From NCBI GenBank assembly GCA_013397075.1, contig VWZS01008816.1, positions 248,001 to 312,000 on the forward strand: a DNA stretch of 64,000 bases, in the 5' to 3' direction. A program made the translations under genes and the position numbers. This DNA is from Rhabdornis inornatus. Lineage: Eukaryota; Chordata; Aves; Passeriformes; Rhabdornithidae. The notes beneath the pieces were generated by a model that worked only from the letters and a program-made list of their open reading frames with translations, was not told the origin of the DNA and did not search any database. Shown here in pieces: positions 10,611 through 22,844 of this stretch (the first letter of the stretch is position 1; each line of letters opens with the position of its first letter).

Positions 10611-13497
10611 TATCTGTCTGTGCACACTTGAGTCCACATTCCACACAACAAAGTAATAGAGATTATTGATATATGCAATAGACAAAAGTAATAACTGAAC
10701 CCTGGGCTCTGAAAAGATAAAATAAATGTTCTGTAGTTTTTGAGCAGGTATAATTAGTATTTTGAGGTGTTAGACGAACACAGTTTTCTGTTGTTTTGTT
10801 TTGATTTTCTTCCTAAAGAGAAATATGTTGCTTTTAGTCTGTGGATACAGCCATCAATTGATAGCAGCTCCTTAGAAATCACCAAGGATGCACAATGCAC
10901 ACACTAGATAAATGAAACAGTTTAGGGGAAAGGTTTTGGAGTGTTCATGAATTTACGTAAATATATTATCTCTTCAGGTCACCTGAAACTGGAAGTTTAA
11001 AATCCAAAATAAATAAGAGACTTCATATATTTTCAGTATTTAAGTATTGCAAAACTATAATGCATGAAATACATTATTGCTGTCATGATAAGAAAGAACC
11101 TGAGTGCAATGTTTTTTCTTCTGTTTTCATTTTCTCTTCTTTCTGGAGTTACTGCTGAGAGGAATGGAACTGACTTCCTTGACAGAGTAACAATTTGGGT
11201 TTAAGAGGAACATGGCTGGTTTTCTGAAAAGTTTGTGTTTTGCAAGGATGTGTCACGATCTGAACAAAGGAGAAGGAAATTGTACTTTTTTTTACGTCTC
11301 CATCTTTTGCTTGCAACTCATACTGTTCTAAGGTTTCTGAGCTGCCAAGTTGTTTTAGTGAAAATCTGTCACGTTGAAAAGTCTTAAAACCAGACTTTAA
11401 AGGATCCAGTTATGAAAGAATACACTGCTTTTTCTTCCTGACAGTACTTTAGTAGAACTGAGTATCGTTGCCTCAGGGTAATAGAAGTCTAATTCCTGAG
11501 GCATTCATATTTCATGTTAAGTACACATTGCCATGAGCTTTGTGATTCTACTCAGAAATAATTCCATTATTTACAATCATCTGTGCTGCCCTTGAGGAAG
11601 ATGGGAAGGAAATCATCTTGCAGGCAAATCTGCTAAAAGCAGTGATGTAAAACTTTTTAAAACTTTTTATAATATTATGCACTCTTTCATAGTGAATATT
11701 AATTCATTGATATGTATTTTAGCATTTTTATATTAAAAGGGTATTTGGAAAACATTTATACTAAAAGATTTATGTTTGGAAAGAAAAGCCTTTATAAATG
11801 TATGTTATCATAATATTATCTGGCATGAAATTGACATACTCCTTGGCTTCATGATATCAATCTTTTCAATGCCAATTTGCAATTACATAATTGATGGCAT
11901 ACAAGCAACTTTATGAAGGTGTTAATGATGCACAGCAGACCAAACAGACTACTCCCATATGTCAGGAAACAGTTCTAATAACTTCCTCATTCGCTCCTAT
12001 GAGTAATTCTTTTAGACCTCTTCTGCAGGGAAAGGGGAAGTTGAAACATGTTGATATGAAAACAGTGCTTCCATCATCATTCACATTGACTTATGATTAT
12101 GATCCAAAACTATAACTTCATGTCTTGGGCTTTATGCTTGACTTTTGGTGCATTCAATCTGGTGCCAAATAAAGTCATGTGTCTAAGCATCATCAGTCTG
12201 CCTTTGGAAAAAGGATTAACTTCTCCCATGACATTCAGAAAAACTGCACTCAGCAACCCGCCTAGCTCAAACAATTTTCAGAAACCAGTGCTGATTCAGT
12301 GCTGAGATTATTTAACACATAGTGCAATATGGTATTGCTGCATAAAGAAATGGATTTGTATGCTTATCGATTATCTCCAATCCTATCTTCTTAAGTTAGA
12401 CAAAGTAAATAACTTAGAAAATTCTGTGATCTAATACAAGGAAGCTCAAAGATTTCTTTTTGTTTTCCCTTGCAGTATAACTGGGGTTGAATGGGAAACA
12501 TTCTTGTACTATGTACACAGATTTCATTATAGTAAATTGAATGTATTACATACTTATATAGGGTCCATTTGTTGCCAGAATTAACAGGCCCTGTCTGACT
12601 TTTATCTAGATGAATGCTTGCATGTAAAGTGGTCACTATAGAATAAGGCTTCTGGAAGTAAGTGGAAGTCAAGAAGCACCATTTTGGGGCTATTGAATTC
12701 GAATTACATTATATCATGAGCATTTCAAACCTGATACTGAATTCACCAAATCCAGTATCATAATGAGATTGTTCTTCCATTTAAAATACATAGACTCATC
12801 ATGCAGATAGGGAATAAAGGATAATGTTCATTGGAAGAAATTATGTTTTCAAACTCCAGGATCCAAAAAAAAGAAACACCTTTCTCGTGCAGGCTGATTC
12901 AGTAGGATACTCACCTGAGGCTAAGTAAACTCCATTCCACAGCTGTGCAGGTCAAACAATGGGAAACTACCATCAAAGAATATAGTATGCAATGGTATGA
13001 ATTATCACTGTTTCAAAGCATATTTCATCCTAGTCTTTTGATTATGTGCTGCCTTGCAAGGGAGGAATTCAGCAGAGTGCTATTCTTTCCTTACACTTAA
13101 CTTTCCAGTTTCTTTTTTACCTGTAGGCTTCTGTCTGTGGGCTAAAATCTTATCTATCATCCATCTGTGGAGTGCCTCTGGATGTCAAGAAAAAGAGATT
13201 ATAGCAAACTGGTGTGAGGAATTATACCAAGGGAAGTGTTAATGTAGACTTGACTGCTCTTGTACTTTTCTGCTGATCTTCTGACCTTATTCTTTGTAGG
13301 CAAATGAGATGGACCTTTGGTCTGTCACAGAACACTCACATTCTTGGTCTTATATTAAAGTTTTGAATATCAGAGTCAAACCTAGATCTATATGTAACTT
13401 GATATTTAACACCAAAGCCCCCAAACAGCTAAATTTGGATTAATTTACCTGAAATATACAATTTGTTCAAAATCGTAGAGTAATAGTGACCTGTATA
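10611..13497. other. AT-rich unique sequence
   Basis: No gene or RNA was recognised. Short ORFs at 11891-12115, 12093-12305, 12391-12672 and 13054-13242 show no domains and lack convincing splice sites. No tandem repeats of note. Confidence 0.45.
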
Positions 13498-13835
13498 TCA
13501 GAATTACAAAATCATTATATTTGGAAAGGAACTCTGGCAACTGTCTAATCAAATTCTCTTGATCAAAGTAGGATCAGTTAAATCAGATTGACCAAGACCA
13601 CAAACAGTCAGTTTTATAATATTCCCAAAAATGGCAACTACTGCCAACTACTCTACAGCCTCTATGGGTGACCTGTTTCAGCGTTTGACCCCCCCACATT
13701 AATTTTTTATGCTTCTGTTTAAATGGAATTTTCTGTATTTCAGTTTCTGTCCATTGCCTCTTTTGCTGTCAACAGGGTACCACAGAGGAAACACTGTCTC
13801 CATCTTCTTTATTCATTACTATCAGAGGTTGGTCA
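13498..13835 (-). mobile_element. CR1 LINE 3' end, minus strand
   Basis: This is the reverse complement of a CR1 subfamily 3' end. It runs from 'aaaatcattatatttggaaa' through 'cagattgaccaagaccacaa' and 'cctgtttcagcgtttgaccc' to 'tgtttaaatggaattttctg' and 'tgtccattgcctcttttgct'. The later part is especially close to the consensus as I remember it ('gtttaaatggaatttcctg...'). No coding potential remains. Confidence 0.75.
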
Positions 13836-13989
13836 GGCAAGGCAATTGTCCCACTCCACACTACACAGTGGCCCAAATCCTGTTACTCTGTGCAGTTTCA
13901 GGTGCTTCAGTATAAGAAGCCCATAAATTGATAAGATGGTGAAATGTCTTGAGGGCAAGACTTACAGGTGTGGCTGAAGTCACTTCTGT

Positions 13990-14181
13990 AGTTCAGCCTG
14001 GAGAAGAGAAGGCTGAGGTATGACCTCATCACAGTCTACAATTTCTTCAAGGGTGTCAGCAGATGGGAGGCTCCTGATCTCCCCTCTCTGGTGACCAGTG
14101 ATAGTGCATGAGTAAATGGAATGGAGTTACATTAGAGAAAGCTCAGATTGGACATTTGGAAAAGGTCCTTCACAGAATGTC
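13990..14181 (+). mobile_element. CR1 LINE fragment, + strand
   Basis: It starts with 'gttcagcctggagaagagaa', continues with 'ggctgaggtatgacctcatc' and 'tcccctctctggtgaccagt', and reaches 'gattggacatttggaaaagg' and 'tccttcacagaa'. This is the ORF2 C-terminal coding region of CR1 in sense orientation. It is truncated at both ends and lies between two minus-strand CR1 pieces, so the region is a mosaic of separate insertions. Confidence 0.8.
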
Positions 14182-14198
14182 ATGGTCACTCAAGCATT

Positions 14199-14743
14199 TG
14201 TTCACCCTTCGAAGTCCCTCTGGATGATAACACATCTGCATGGTATATCACCAGCTTCTCCTAGCTCTTTGTCATTTGCTGAGGATCATTTGCATTCTGC
14301 CCCACTGTCCAGTTCTGCAATGAGGGTGTTATTAGACCCAGTAAAGACATTTGGGGTACCTCTCTAGTGACTGGACTCCACTGGCCTGCAGGTGTGCACA
14401 GAGCAAAAATATTTGAATCTGGCAGTTCAGCCAGTTTTCAGTCCCCCTCTATGTCCATATTGCCTCAGTTTGTCTGTGAAGGCTCCACAGAAAACAGAAT
14501 TAAAAGACTTTCAAAATTCAAACTAAACATCTATTGCCCTTCCTTGGTCCACTAAGCTAGTAATTTCATTGTAAGAGGCTACCAGGCTGTTTAAGCATTA
14601 TTTTCCTTTCATAAATCCATAGTCACTACTCTTAATCTCCTTGTTCTTCACATGTTTAGAAATAGCTTTTGAAGAGGATTTACTCCATGACCTTCCCAGG
14701 GATCACGGATAGGCTGACTGATCTGTAGTGTCTCAAATCTAAA
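14199..14743 (-). mobile_element. CR1 LINE fragment (RT domain), minus strand
   Basis: This is the reverse complement of the CR1 reverse-transcriptase region. Blocks include 'ctctctagtgactggactcc' near 14360, 'ggcagttcagccagttttca' near 14420, 'agctagtaatttcattgtaa' near 14556, 'aggctaccaggctgtttaag' near 14577, 'ccatgaccttcccagggatc' near 14685, and 'ggctgactgatctgtagt' near 14712. The order matches CR1 read backwards. Frames are broken. Confidence 0.8.
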
Positions 14744-17700
14744 TATTTGCATAAAACACAATAATTTTAGTTGAAACAAAAACACTTAAGACATTGCCTG
14801 CTCTACCAGAGTAGACAGTCATTAAGAGAAGATAGACGAAAAGAGCATTTGAGAAACAAGACGCAAAATTGACAAATATGAATTAGATATTGTAAATTAT
14901 CCTTGTGATTCTAAAAATTGTGAGAAAGACATCTCATTGTTTGAGTTGTTAAATGTTAGTGTTTTCTCAGGAGAGAATTACCTTTTATTAGTCTCATTAG
15001 CATTTAGACAGAAAGAAGGGTATAGAGTTCTGTGGCTATAGAAGTGGAGTTTGGTTTTCAGAAGCAAAATATAACAACTCTCCAGATTCAAACAGAAACT
15101 GAAGTGGGAATCTATTTTCAACTAAAATGCACCTAAATAAGTGGAAGCATGTACTTAAGCTGACTGTTGCTTCATTGAGTTGCAGCTTGAATAAATATTA
15201 GAGATTGACTTAGCATTATTGTTATTTTCCTAAATTCTTATCTTATCTATGAGGAATAAAATTAAAGAGATTAGAGGTCCATTTACAATTCCAAAGCTTT
15301 TCACTGTCATACTTTACGGTATAGTATAAAATTATAAAATTCTGATACATTTAGGACATTTTTTTTTCCCTTCTGGAACAAGGAATTAATTGTTTAATGA
15401 CTTCTGTTCCAGAAGGAATGGAGTTGCTTAATGTCTCGCTTATCACATATTGGAGTTTCTATATTTGAAGTGAGCATTTACATATAATCAATGTTTATTA
15501 TTTGGGCGGAGTTTTTGGTCTTTAATGGCAAAGCTGAACAACAGAATCTTCTTTAAATCTAGTTGGTCATTGGTGTTTGCCATATCATACCTCTCATATC
15601 ATACCACCTTTCAAATTCCCTCTCTCCAGTTTCATGAACAACATGTATTTGAATTCAAATTGATCATATTGGCCCCCGAGAGGTGCTTTTAAAAAAAAAT
15701 TATGTGCTTTATCTAGATAACTTTGTGGGTTCTTTTGCTCTGCTAACTGAAGCAATACTAGGCCTGATAAAAAGGACAGAATGGAAAAGTGTGGCTGAGG
15801 AAGAAAGGGACATTACTAGCATTCAATCCCAAATAATATCAACTGAGACCAAATCCTGGGATGTGCTAATTTACAATGCAATTTTTTTGACAGTCTGTAT
15901 ACTCATAAAAATTTCTCACATTCCTGAGTATTTTCATAAGACACATCACTACTTATTAATCTTTATTAATAAGGATTGTATGAAAATTTATGTCTAAATT
16001 AAGTTTAATCTGTATGAATTAAGCTAAACAAATATTGATGTTTCAAAAATGCATATTGATACTTAAGTCTTTGTTCATATAACACTATAGGCACACACGC
16101 ACTCAATTTCACTTAAAACTTTAATCATCAAACTAGCCTTAGATCAAATATGAGTGGAGTACTGTCATTTTCCTATTTGTTCTGCAAGCAAATATATTAT
16201 GAATAAAATTCTATTGGATACCCTTTCAAATAAAATATAGCAAAATATATTTTAAAGCAGAAGATAAATGATGAAAGAATTATACTAACTAATCCATACT
16301 AATAAATCCTTGTATATTGTTTCCTTTTAAGGCTCTTGAATACATTGTGCAAACAGGTTTTGAAAGTGATACAATGATCTCTTAAATAAATGAAACATGA
16401 AAATACTAAATTTGCTTTTTCAATCACTGAATGTCTAAATAACTTTAACTAGAGAGATGGCATTGTTACCTGTCAGGTACATAAAACAGAAGAGTTAACC
16501 CAAGAAAGGATTTAATTTAACATGTAGATAAAACGTGTCATGTGAACAAATTTCAAAGATTGGGTGGAGGAAGGGATGCCAAGTTTTTGTTTAATGCATA
16601 GTTAAGTCAGAATTTGCCAGTTTCAGCAAATTCTGGATACTCTTGTGTTTGCATCTCTTCAGCATGGTAATCTTATGAGTGTATAATCAGCAAGTTGTTA
16701 TTTGGTATGAGCATCATGTGGTTATACTGAAAGAGCTATTTTGTGGGAAAGCAAGCACATTTCACTTAACTGCAATTTCCCTCTATCAACAAAACCCACA
16801 ATGCAGCTTTGTGCAGCAATAACAAGTACCAAACAGTGGGATCTTACAGTCTGTCAAATTGTTGTTAATTACAGAATGTTGTTAAAGGAAAACATACTAT
16901 GCAGAGCAGAGTAAGCATAACAAAGGGACATTTATAGGCCAATACAGCTGTCATTGAAATAAGCAGGAATTTTGCTGTTAACTTCAACCCGAACAGAATC
17001 AGCTTTTTTAGTTTAACTGTGAACATAAAGTGGCAAGTCTTTTGCAAGCCATCTCTCTGTCAACTGAAATAATATGATTCTGTATTAAGGCATAGAAAAT
17101 TTCTAGGCATGTGATGAATATATGCCTTTTAGTGAAAGCACAAGTATATTCTAGAAAGTCTTTCTGACTGCTTAAAGATATTCTTCTCCAAATTGGTGGC
17201 TGCTTGTCCCCAAACTGGTCCTGTCATGAGGATGAGATCTCAGTCCATGTTACCTAACACCTAACAGCTCGTACTAATTGCTGGACGTACCATTTGATGT
17301 GAAAATACTGCTCTCAGAAAAGCAGTGTTCAGCACCTTCTCACTTATATAGTTATCACATATATAGAAGATTTAGGAATAAGAATAGTAAAAAACAACAT
17401 AAACATCTCATTGCAGGATTTGTATAATGTCAGAACAAAACAAAAGGTATTAATTTATACCTGAAAACTTCATTCTGTTCTCAGCAGTCAGCCAGCAATT
17501 TCTCTCTCAAGTCATTCATCCTCCAGCTGAAACTGTTCTGCATGGTGCAGAGAAGTACTTGTTTTGGTTACGATGCTTATTTAGGCTCATGTTTTATTGA
17601 CTGTATTATATAATGCAAATGGAATATCAATAGTTACCTTTCAAGACATCACAACTGTCCTTGAAGTTTCAAAATAGAAATTGAGACATGTTTTCTCTCT

Positions 17701-19295
17701 TGTTTACCTGTTAACTAATTCAATAACTTTATATGCTGACCTTCATCATAGCGGAGGCTGCTGACAGGATGTTCTTAAACTTCTTTTGGAATAGATATCT
17801 CAGAAGATTAAAGAGGAACCCTGAAATACCAGTTATTTTTCCTTTGTTTATGTCTTCTGTCACCAAAGTACCCAAATTGTAGTAATAAATTTAAGCCATG
17901 ACATTTTACAAACCACTCATACTTTAGAAGCCTTTCAGTATCCTGAAGTAATTATTTATTTTTTGTTCCTTTCTTCTTCCGTTGTATGAATTACAATATA
18001 AACTATTTCATGGTTCTGTGATTCCATGATAGAAATTTAAAACAGTGTATGAAACACCATTTCTGATAGTCTGCATTTCAGGATGTTTTGATTTCTGTAA
18101 AGAGCCCACATTACATGGTAAGGGAGCAAGTAACTTGTTAAGTATATACGGTAAAAATTTTCTCTTCTTTGAGATATTTTAGAAATAGAACTGCTTATTA
18201 ACAAGGAAGATCAACTACAGACAATTAAGTAATAATTTGTTTAATTAATCAAAGATAAATGTAAAAGGAATGATTTTGTTAATAGAAGTTGGTTCAAATT
18301 GTATTTGAAGACATAACTTAATCCTGGAACCAAGATCATGATTATATAAATAAGTATTAGTGCAAGCAAAATATCTTCCTGGGTAACATGCTGCTTTGGA
18401 TCATAATGAAATGAAAAGAGAAACATTTTCCTTCATTTTATTGGAGAGCACCACTACCTCTCTAATTCCTACATCAGATTGGAAATAATGATTTTCATGA
18501 GAAAGAATATACTCAAAGGAATTCTTACTTTGATGCACATATTTTTACATCAAGGAGGGAGGGATTGCATTAGATTAAGTTTATTGAATAAGACTGAAAT
18601 AATTTCTCATTATTAGATACCAAATTTCTGAGTTTGTTTATTTAAAAGCCTTCATTAAAATATAAAGTAGAGCTGTCTATATGGGTATTGAGAAAACTGA
18701 TTTCTTTTTGCAATTTAAAGTGACAAATGCTTAAATTACAAAAGTATGTATTTCTTGGTGTTTTGTTCACTCTGCTTTCTTATCTAGAACATGTTACTAA
18801 GATTAAAAAAATATACTTTTTCCTTTTTGAAATTTTATACTACTTTTCAGAGAGCTGACATCCTTCATCACATTGGAAAACACCCTAATTTCTAACTTCT
18901 TCAGTTTAGTTTTGCAATTTTTTCCACTAGAGAAGGCACCTCTCTCCAGACACCACATATTACTCCATGGATGCAACATGTGGGTTTCCAGAAACCTCTG
19001 ACGTAAGTCTGGCTGAAGTTGCTACATTAAATATTGCTGCCTATTTGGCATCAATACCACTGAAAATATCAAATGAGCTTCTGTAAGCAGAAAGACAGAA
19101 ATAATAGAAAAATGGCTAAATGTCAGGAGAACAACCAGAAGATTGTGAGTGCTGGGAACATTAAATGCACCCTAGACAGTGAACAAATAAGCAAATGGCA
19201 GATACAGAATTGTGCCTGGAAGTATTCTACCTTTAGAAATATTTTTGGGAAAGGCTTGGGAAAAAATAAGGAGCATTATTTCCTCTCACAGTGAA

Positions 19296-19298
<3 letters not shown>
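14744..19298. other. AT-rich unique sequence
   Basis: No gene, RNA or repeat was recognised apart from the inverted repeat at 15369-15416 listed separately. The 104-codon + ORF at 15683-15997 has no splice context or recognisable motif. A 'catggttctgtgattccatg' string at about 18009 resembles a CR1 tail but stands alone. Confidence 0.45.
15369..15416. repeat. Perfect 12-bp inverted repeat, 24-nt spacer
   Basis: The left arm is CCTTCTGGAACA (15369-15380) and the right arm TGTTCCAGAAGG (15405-15416). They are exact reverse complements with a 24-nt AT-rich loop. Each arm contains a TTCnnGAA unit, the shape of a heat-shock-element pair, so it could be a binding site pair or a small RNA hairpin. 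It is not inside a recognised transposon. The structure is directly visible; any function is speculative. Confidence 0.6.
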
Positions 19299-19349
<51 letters not shown>

Positions 19350-19383
19350 TGTGTGTTTGTGTGTGTGTGTGTGTGCGCGTGTG
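19299..19383. repeat. (TG)n microsatellite with CG interruptions
   Basis: About 85 bp of alternating GT/TG, interrupted by 'gtgcgcgtg' twice and one 'tttg'. The interruptions form a partly duplicated higher-order pattern. Low-complexity ORFs on both strands are artefacts of the repeat. It should be length-polymorphic and could form Z-DNA. Confidence 0.95.
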
Positions 19384-20317
19384 AAATAATACTTCAGATT
19401 TTACACATGGAGTTAGAGTTTTAATGTAAATATTTCTTTTATTATGCAATGTCATCACTAATCAGCCATGTAGGTATAATCCTTTCAGTTTTGAGAAAGA
19501 TCAAAATACTGCTGTACCAAGGTTTAAAGGGTTTTAACAGAACATACTTGACATCTGCGTAGCTAATACTGTAATCAACCAGATGAGTTCTCTATTGACC
19601 AGCAGTTTCTTGGATAAAATGCTCAGTCTACCTTTAAAGGATTTGGACCCATGGGACTCCTTTATTACTCATCCTTCTTTGCTAAATTTCAGGTGAATTC
19701 AAAGATCATAACTGCTTGCACAGATGGATAATTATGCTGCTTTGACTGTCTAATTGCTTATATCAGAAGTTCAGTAGGAAGCTTTTAAGTATGAGCATGG
19801 GGATGATCGCGTGGTTCAACCTTTCTAAAAGGCTCTTAAGAGGGAGTTGTCTATCATCTGGTTTGAAGAGTAACCAGGCATTTAGAAAAATACTTTTAAA
19901 CCAAAGGAGTCAGCACCCCAAAAGGAAGCATAAAATAAGAAGAAAAGGAAACGGTGAGACCTCTGAGTGAAAAGCAGCTCTGAAAACAGTCAGTCCCTGG
20001 TTGTCACTGTTGGCAGTCACCTTACAAGCATTGCAGCCTGTCTGAGGGCTGATGGTGCAGCTCCTCTGTGAAGCAATGGGAGCAGCCTGCATCCAGCTGG
20101 AGCAGAGAGTGTGTGGGACAGCAAGCAGGGATCCTTATCTTGGTGTGCCCCTGGGGACTTGTGGAGTCCTCCCTTTCTGGTGAGTAAACAGTAGTAACCA
20201 GCAGGGAAACACACAGAGCAGGATCACCCCCATCTGTCAAGGAGAGGTGTGTACTCAAGGAATCTGTCCTATCCCCCAGCAAACAGGGCATGCCAGTAAC
20301 CCAAATCTAGCTTCATC
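19384..20317. other. Unassigned sequence with GC-richer end (about 19970-20310)
   Basis: The first part is ordinary AT-rich DNA. From about 19970 to 20310 GC rises and there are overlapping minus ORFs (20017-20214, 20022-20291) with no recognised domain. It directly abuts a minus-strand CR1 3' end, so it may be an adjacent older repeat. I cannot name it. Confidence 0.35.
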
Positions 20318-20535
20318 AATTCACAGAAACATAGAATATCTTGGATCAAAAATGGACCTTAAAGATCATCTAGCTTCAGCCCCACTGCCATGTACAGGGA
20401 CACCTTCCACTAGACCAGGTACCTCAAAGCCCCATCCAACCTGGCCTTGAACATTTGCAGGGATGGGGCATCCACAGCTTTTTTGGTCAACCTGTTCCAG
20501 TGCCTCACGACCCTCACAGTAATTGACTTTGCAAG
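20318..20535 (-). mobile_element. CR1 LINE 3' end, minus strand
   Basis: This is a clear reverse complement of a CR1 3' end: 'acatagaatatcttggatca', 'ggaccttaaagatcatctag', 'gggacaccttccactagacc', 'ccatccaacctggccttgaa', and 'ttccagtgcctcacgaccct'. It ends at '...cacagtaat' where the consensus continues 'aagaatttcttcc'. It is a short 5'-truncated insertion. Confidence 0.9.
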
Positions 20536-21745
20536 GGATTAGAACTGTGTGGGGTTAGGTATCCAAATATGCTTAGGATTTGTAGCTGTATTAACTTTTT
20601 GTAAGTTTCTAAATAAGACTGTCTATCTATTGAATTATTTATACTCCTGCATGTATAGTTCAGTGATTGCCAGTTAGTTATGTGTTGTTAATAAATCAAC
20701 AAACCACTTCTGTCCTGAACTGAGCAGGTTTTTCTCTGATATACTGACAAGCTCTTACATTCTAACCACAAAATGTGATCATTACAGCCAATAGCTAGGT
20801 ACTCTAGTGCACATTCTGACAGGTAAAGCAACACCTATTTCATGAATTTATTTTTATGTGTGCAATTTTTCGTAAGTTTTCCTCAATAGAGATTCAATAA
20901 CCAAAAGAGAGACTTATGGTACTAGATCTGAAATTTAGGCCTGAATTCCCAAGGGCTATATTCTAACCCCTAGCAAACATCAGTACAACTCTAATATCGA
21001 GAGAAGGAAACAATATCACTCCAGTGAAACATTATCAAGAGAAAGAGATACTGATATGAAAGCTAAGCAATTATCATCATTAAGATTCTTCAAACCCTAC
21101 AAGAAAAAGTAAACAAGCCCAAAAGACTTAAATGCTTTTTCAGCTGTGAAACCCCCAGCTACAACCAAAACAATACATTCTCTTTTATTCACATTTCCTA
21201 TTGAATTTTAACAGTACAAGATTTTGAGGAACAAATGGAACTGGAGACTCACCTCTCTTCTTCGTAACGGTATCCAGTGGCACCTTCTTGTTTTAACACT
21301 TTGAGAATGATTGGAAGAGGGTATAACAAAGAGAAACAATTACCACAACAGAATACTCAGTCCAGTCTTCATGGCTTCACTGCAGTTAGTAAAAAGGTTA
21401 ATTAATGATAATTTAATCTCTTTTTACTAAATCTCATAACTCTTTCTGGAAATCCATTATTAGTGTTGTCATTAGAGTTTACAGGTTTGTTTTCTGCAGA
21501 AAACTGTGTAATTACAGAACGTTTCACAATCCAATACAAATTCACTCTATTAGTAGTTTTGCTGTGTATGTATCTTGCTATGACTACAAGAAATTGCTAT
21601 GGAAAGTATATAAAACCCTGTAGAGAGGCTAACAGCAAGACATTCAGATGATGACAGCAGGTGACTTTTCGATGGATCCTTCTGCTTTTGCCCTGGGCTC
21701 TTTGACTCTCCTCAGGTAATGACTCATTTCAGGTTTTTTTCAAAT
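20536..21745. other. AT-rich unique sequence
   Basis: No gene or recognised repeat. A 62-codon ORF at 21463-21651 has no motif or splice support. Confidence 0.45.
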
Positions 21746-21786
21746 GGGCACAATATGGACTATTCACTTAGGAGTTGGACTTGATN
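21746..21786 (+). mobile_element. Possible CR1 3'-end scrap cut by an assembly gap
   Basis: The string 'ggagttggacttgat' just before the single N at 21786 is the usual lead-in to the CR1 3' terminal block. The remainder is missing after the N. A tiny CR1 end, or a longer one collapsed in the gap, is possible. The match is too short to be certain. Confidence 0.3.
21786..21786. other. Assembly gap (single N)
   Basis: A single N interrupts the sequence next to a CR1-like end. The true gap length is unknown. Confidence 0.9.
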
Positions 21787-22034
21787 GAAACTACATTTTA
21801 GAGAAGATCCTTTTTTTTCTAACCCAGCTCATCCTGGCTCATCATTATGACATTTTTAGTATCAAACTGTAGCAGGCAGTTGTGGGTCTGAGAGACCTTA
21901 AGTGATAGGTAGGAATAGATAGAAAATTTAAGTCTAAGGAAGATGTACCAATGGAAGTTAAAATGGGATATGCTGACAGAGCTGGTTTGATTTAAAAAAA
22001 TTAGATTTACTATGAATTCTGATCTCCTTTGGAG

Positions 22035-22516
22035 ATGACATGCATGGTCCTGCACCTGGAGAGGAATAACCCCAAGCACTAGTACAGGCTGGGGGCTGAT
22101 CTGCTGGAAAGCAGCTCTGTGGAGAAGGACATGAGGGTCCTGGTGGACAACAAGCTGTCCATGACCCAGCAGTGTGTCCTTGTGGCCAAGAAGGCCAAAG
22201 GTATCCTGGGGTGCATTAGGAAGAGCATTGACAGCAGGTCGAGGGAGGTGATCCTGTCCCTCTGCTCAGGCCTGGGGAGGTCATGTTTGGGGTGCTGTGT
22301 CCAGTTCTGGACTCCCCAGCACAAAAGAGACACGTAGCTCCTGCAGCAGGTCCAAGAGAGGATCACAAAGATGGTTAAGGGACTGGAGTATGGCTCTTAA
22401 GAGGAAACTGTGAGGGAGCTGGGCCTGCCTAGCCTGGAGAAAAAAATGATTGAGATGACACCCAGTCATCCCTTACCTCATCCACCCTTAATCTCCTAAT
22501 TCTCTGATTCTGTGAA
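22035..22516 (+). mobile_element. CR1 LINE, + strand, ORF2 C-terminus with internal deletion
   Basis: The sense strand reads 'atggtcctgcacctggagag', 'gtggacaacaagctgtccat', 'ctggggtgcattaggaagag' and 'tccagttctggactccccag', which is the CR1 ORF2 C-terminal coding region. Conceptual residues such as LVDNKLSMTQQCVLVAKKA and ILGCIRKS agree. After 'ctggagaaaaaaatgattg' (about 22434) it jumps to a tail-like 'tctctgattctgtg', so most of the 3' UTR is lost. Its last part (from 22270) recurs exactly at 22845. Confidence 0.85.
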
Positions 22517-22582
22517 AAGAACAAACTCATGTATTCATTTAAAAGCAGATTACATCTTATTCATTTAGTAAAAACAGGTTGA
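22270..22582 (+). repeat. Direct repeat copy 1 (313 bp), ends at a gap
   Basis: Identical, as far as I can compare, to 22845-23157. This copy ends right at the N at 22583 and the other begins right after the N at 22844. Both borders coincide with contig ends, so an unmerged contig overlap is more likely than a real tandem duplication. Confidence 0.85.
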
Positions 22583-22844
22583 NTGTGTTCATAAGAAAAA
22601 AGTTCAAGCTACATACTCAGCGTCTATAAAACTTTTGAAAAAATCTGATTCATTGTTTGAAGGCCTTTTTTCTAGTTGTTAACAAAGATGTATTTCACTC
22701 TCCTTAGTTCTTTCTGGACCTAAATGAAATTAGATAACTAAATTTAAAACACATGTCCACCAGTACAGTAAATTTTCTCAGTACCCTCCTGTTCCAGTTC
22801 TAATCATTATGCTTGGTTACATTTTTCTTTAGCAAAATACTTTN
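22583..22844. other. 260-bp contig bounded by two Ns
   Basis: Single Ns at 22583 and 22844 bracket 22584-22843, an AT-rich unique piece with no recognised feature. It sits between two identical 313-bp contig ends, so its placement is doubtful. Confidence 0.8.

Noticed and set aside
15683..15997. 104-codon + strand ORF
   Set aside because: No domain, no consensus splice donor at the end of the open stretch, ordinary AT-rich composition.
18009..18028. CR1-tail-like string 'catggttctgtgattccatg'
   Set aside because: No further CR1 sequence on either side; too short to call.
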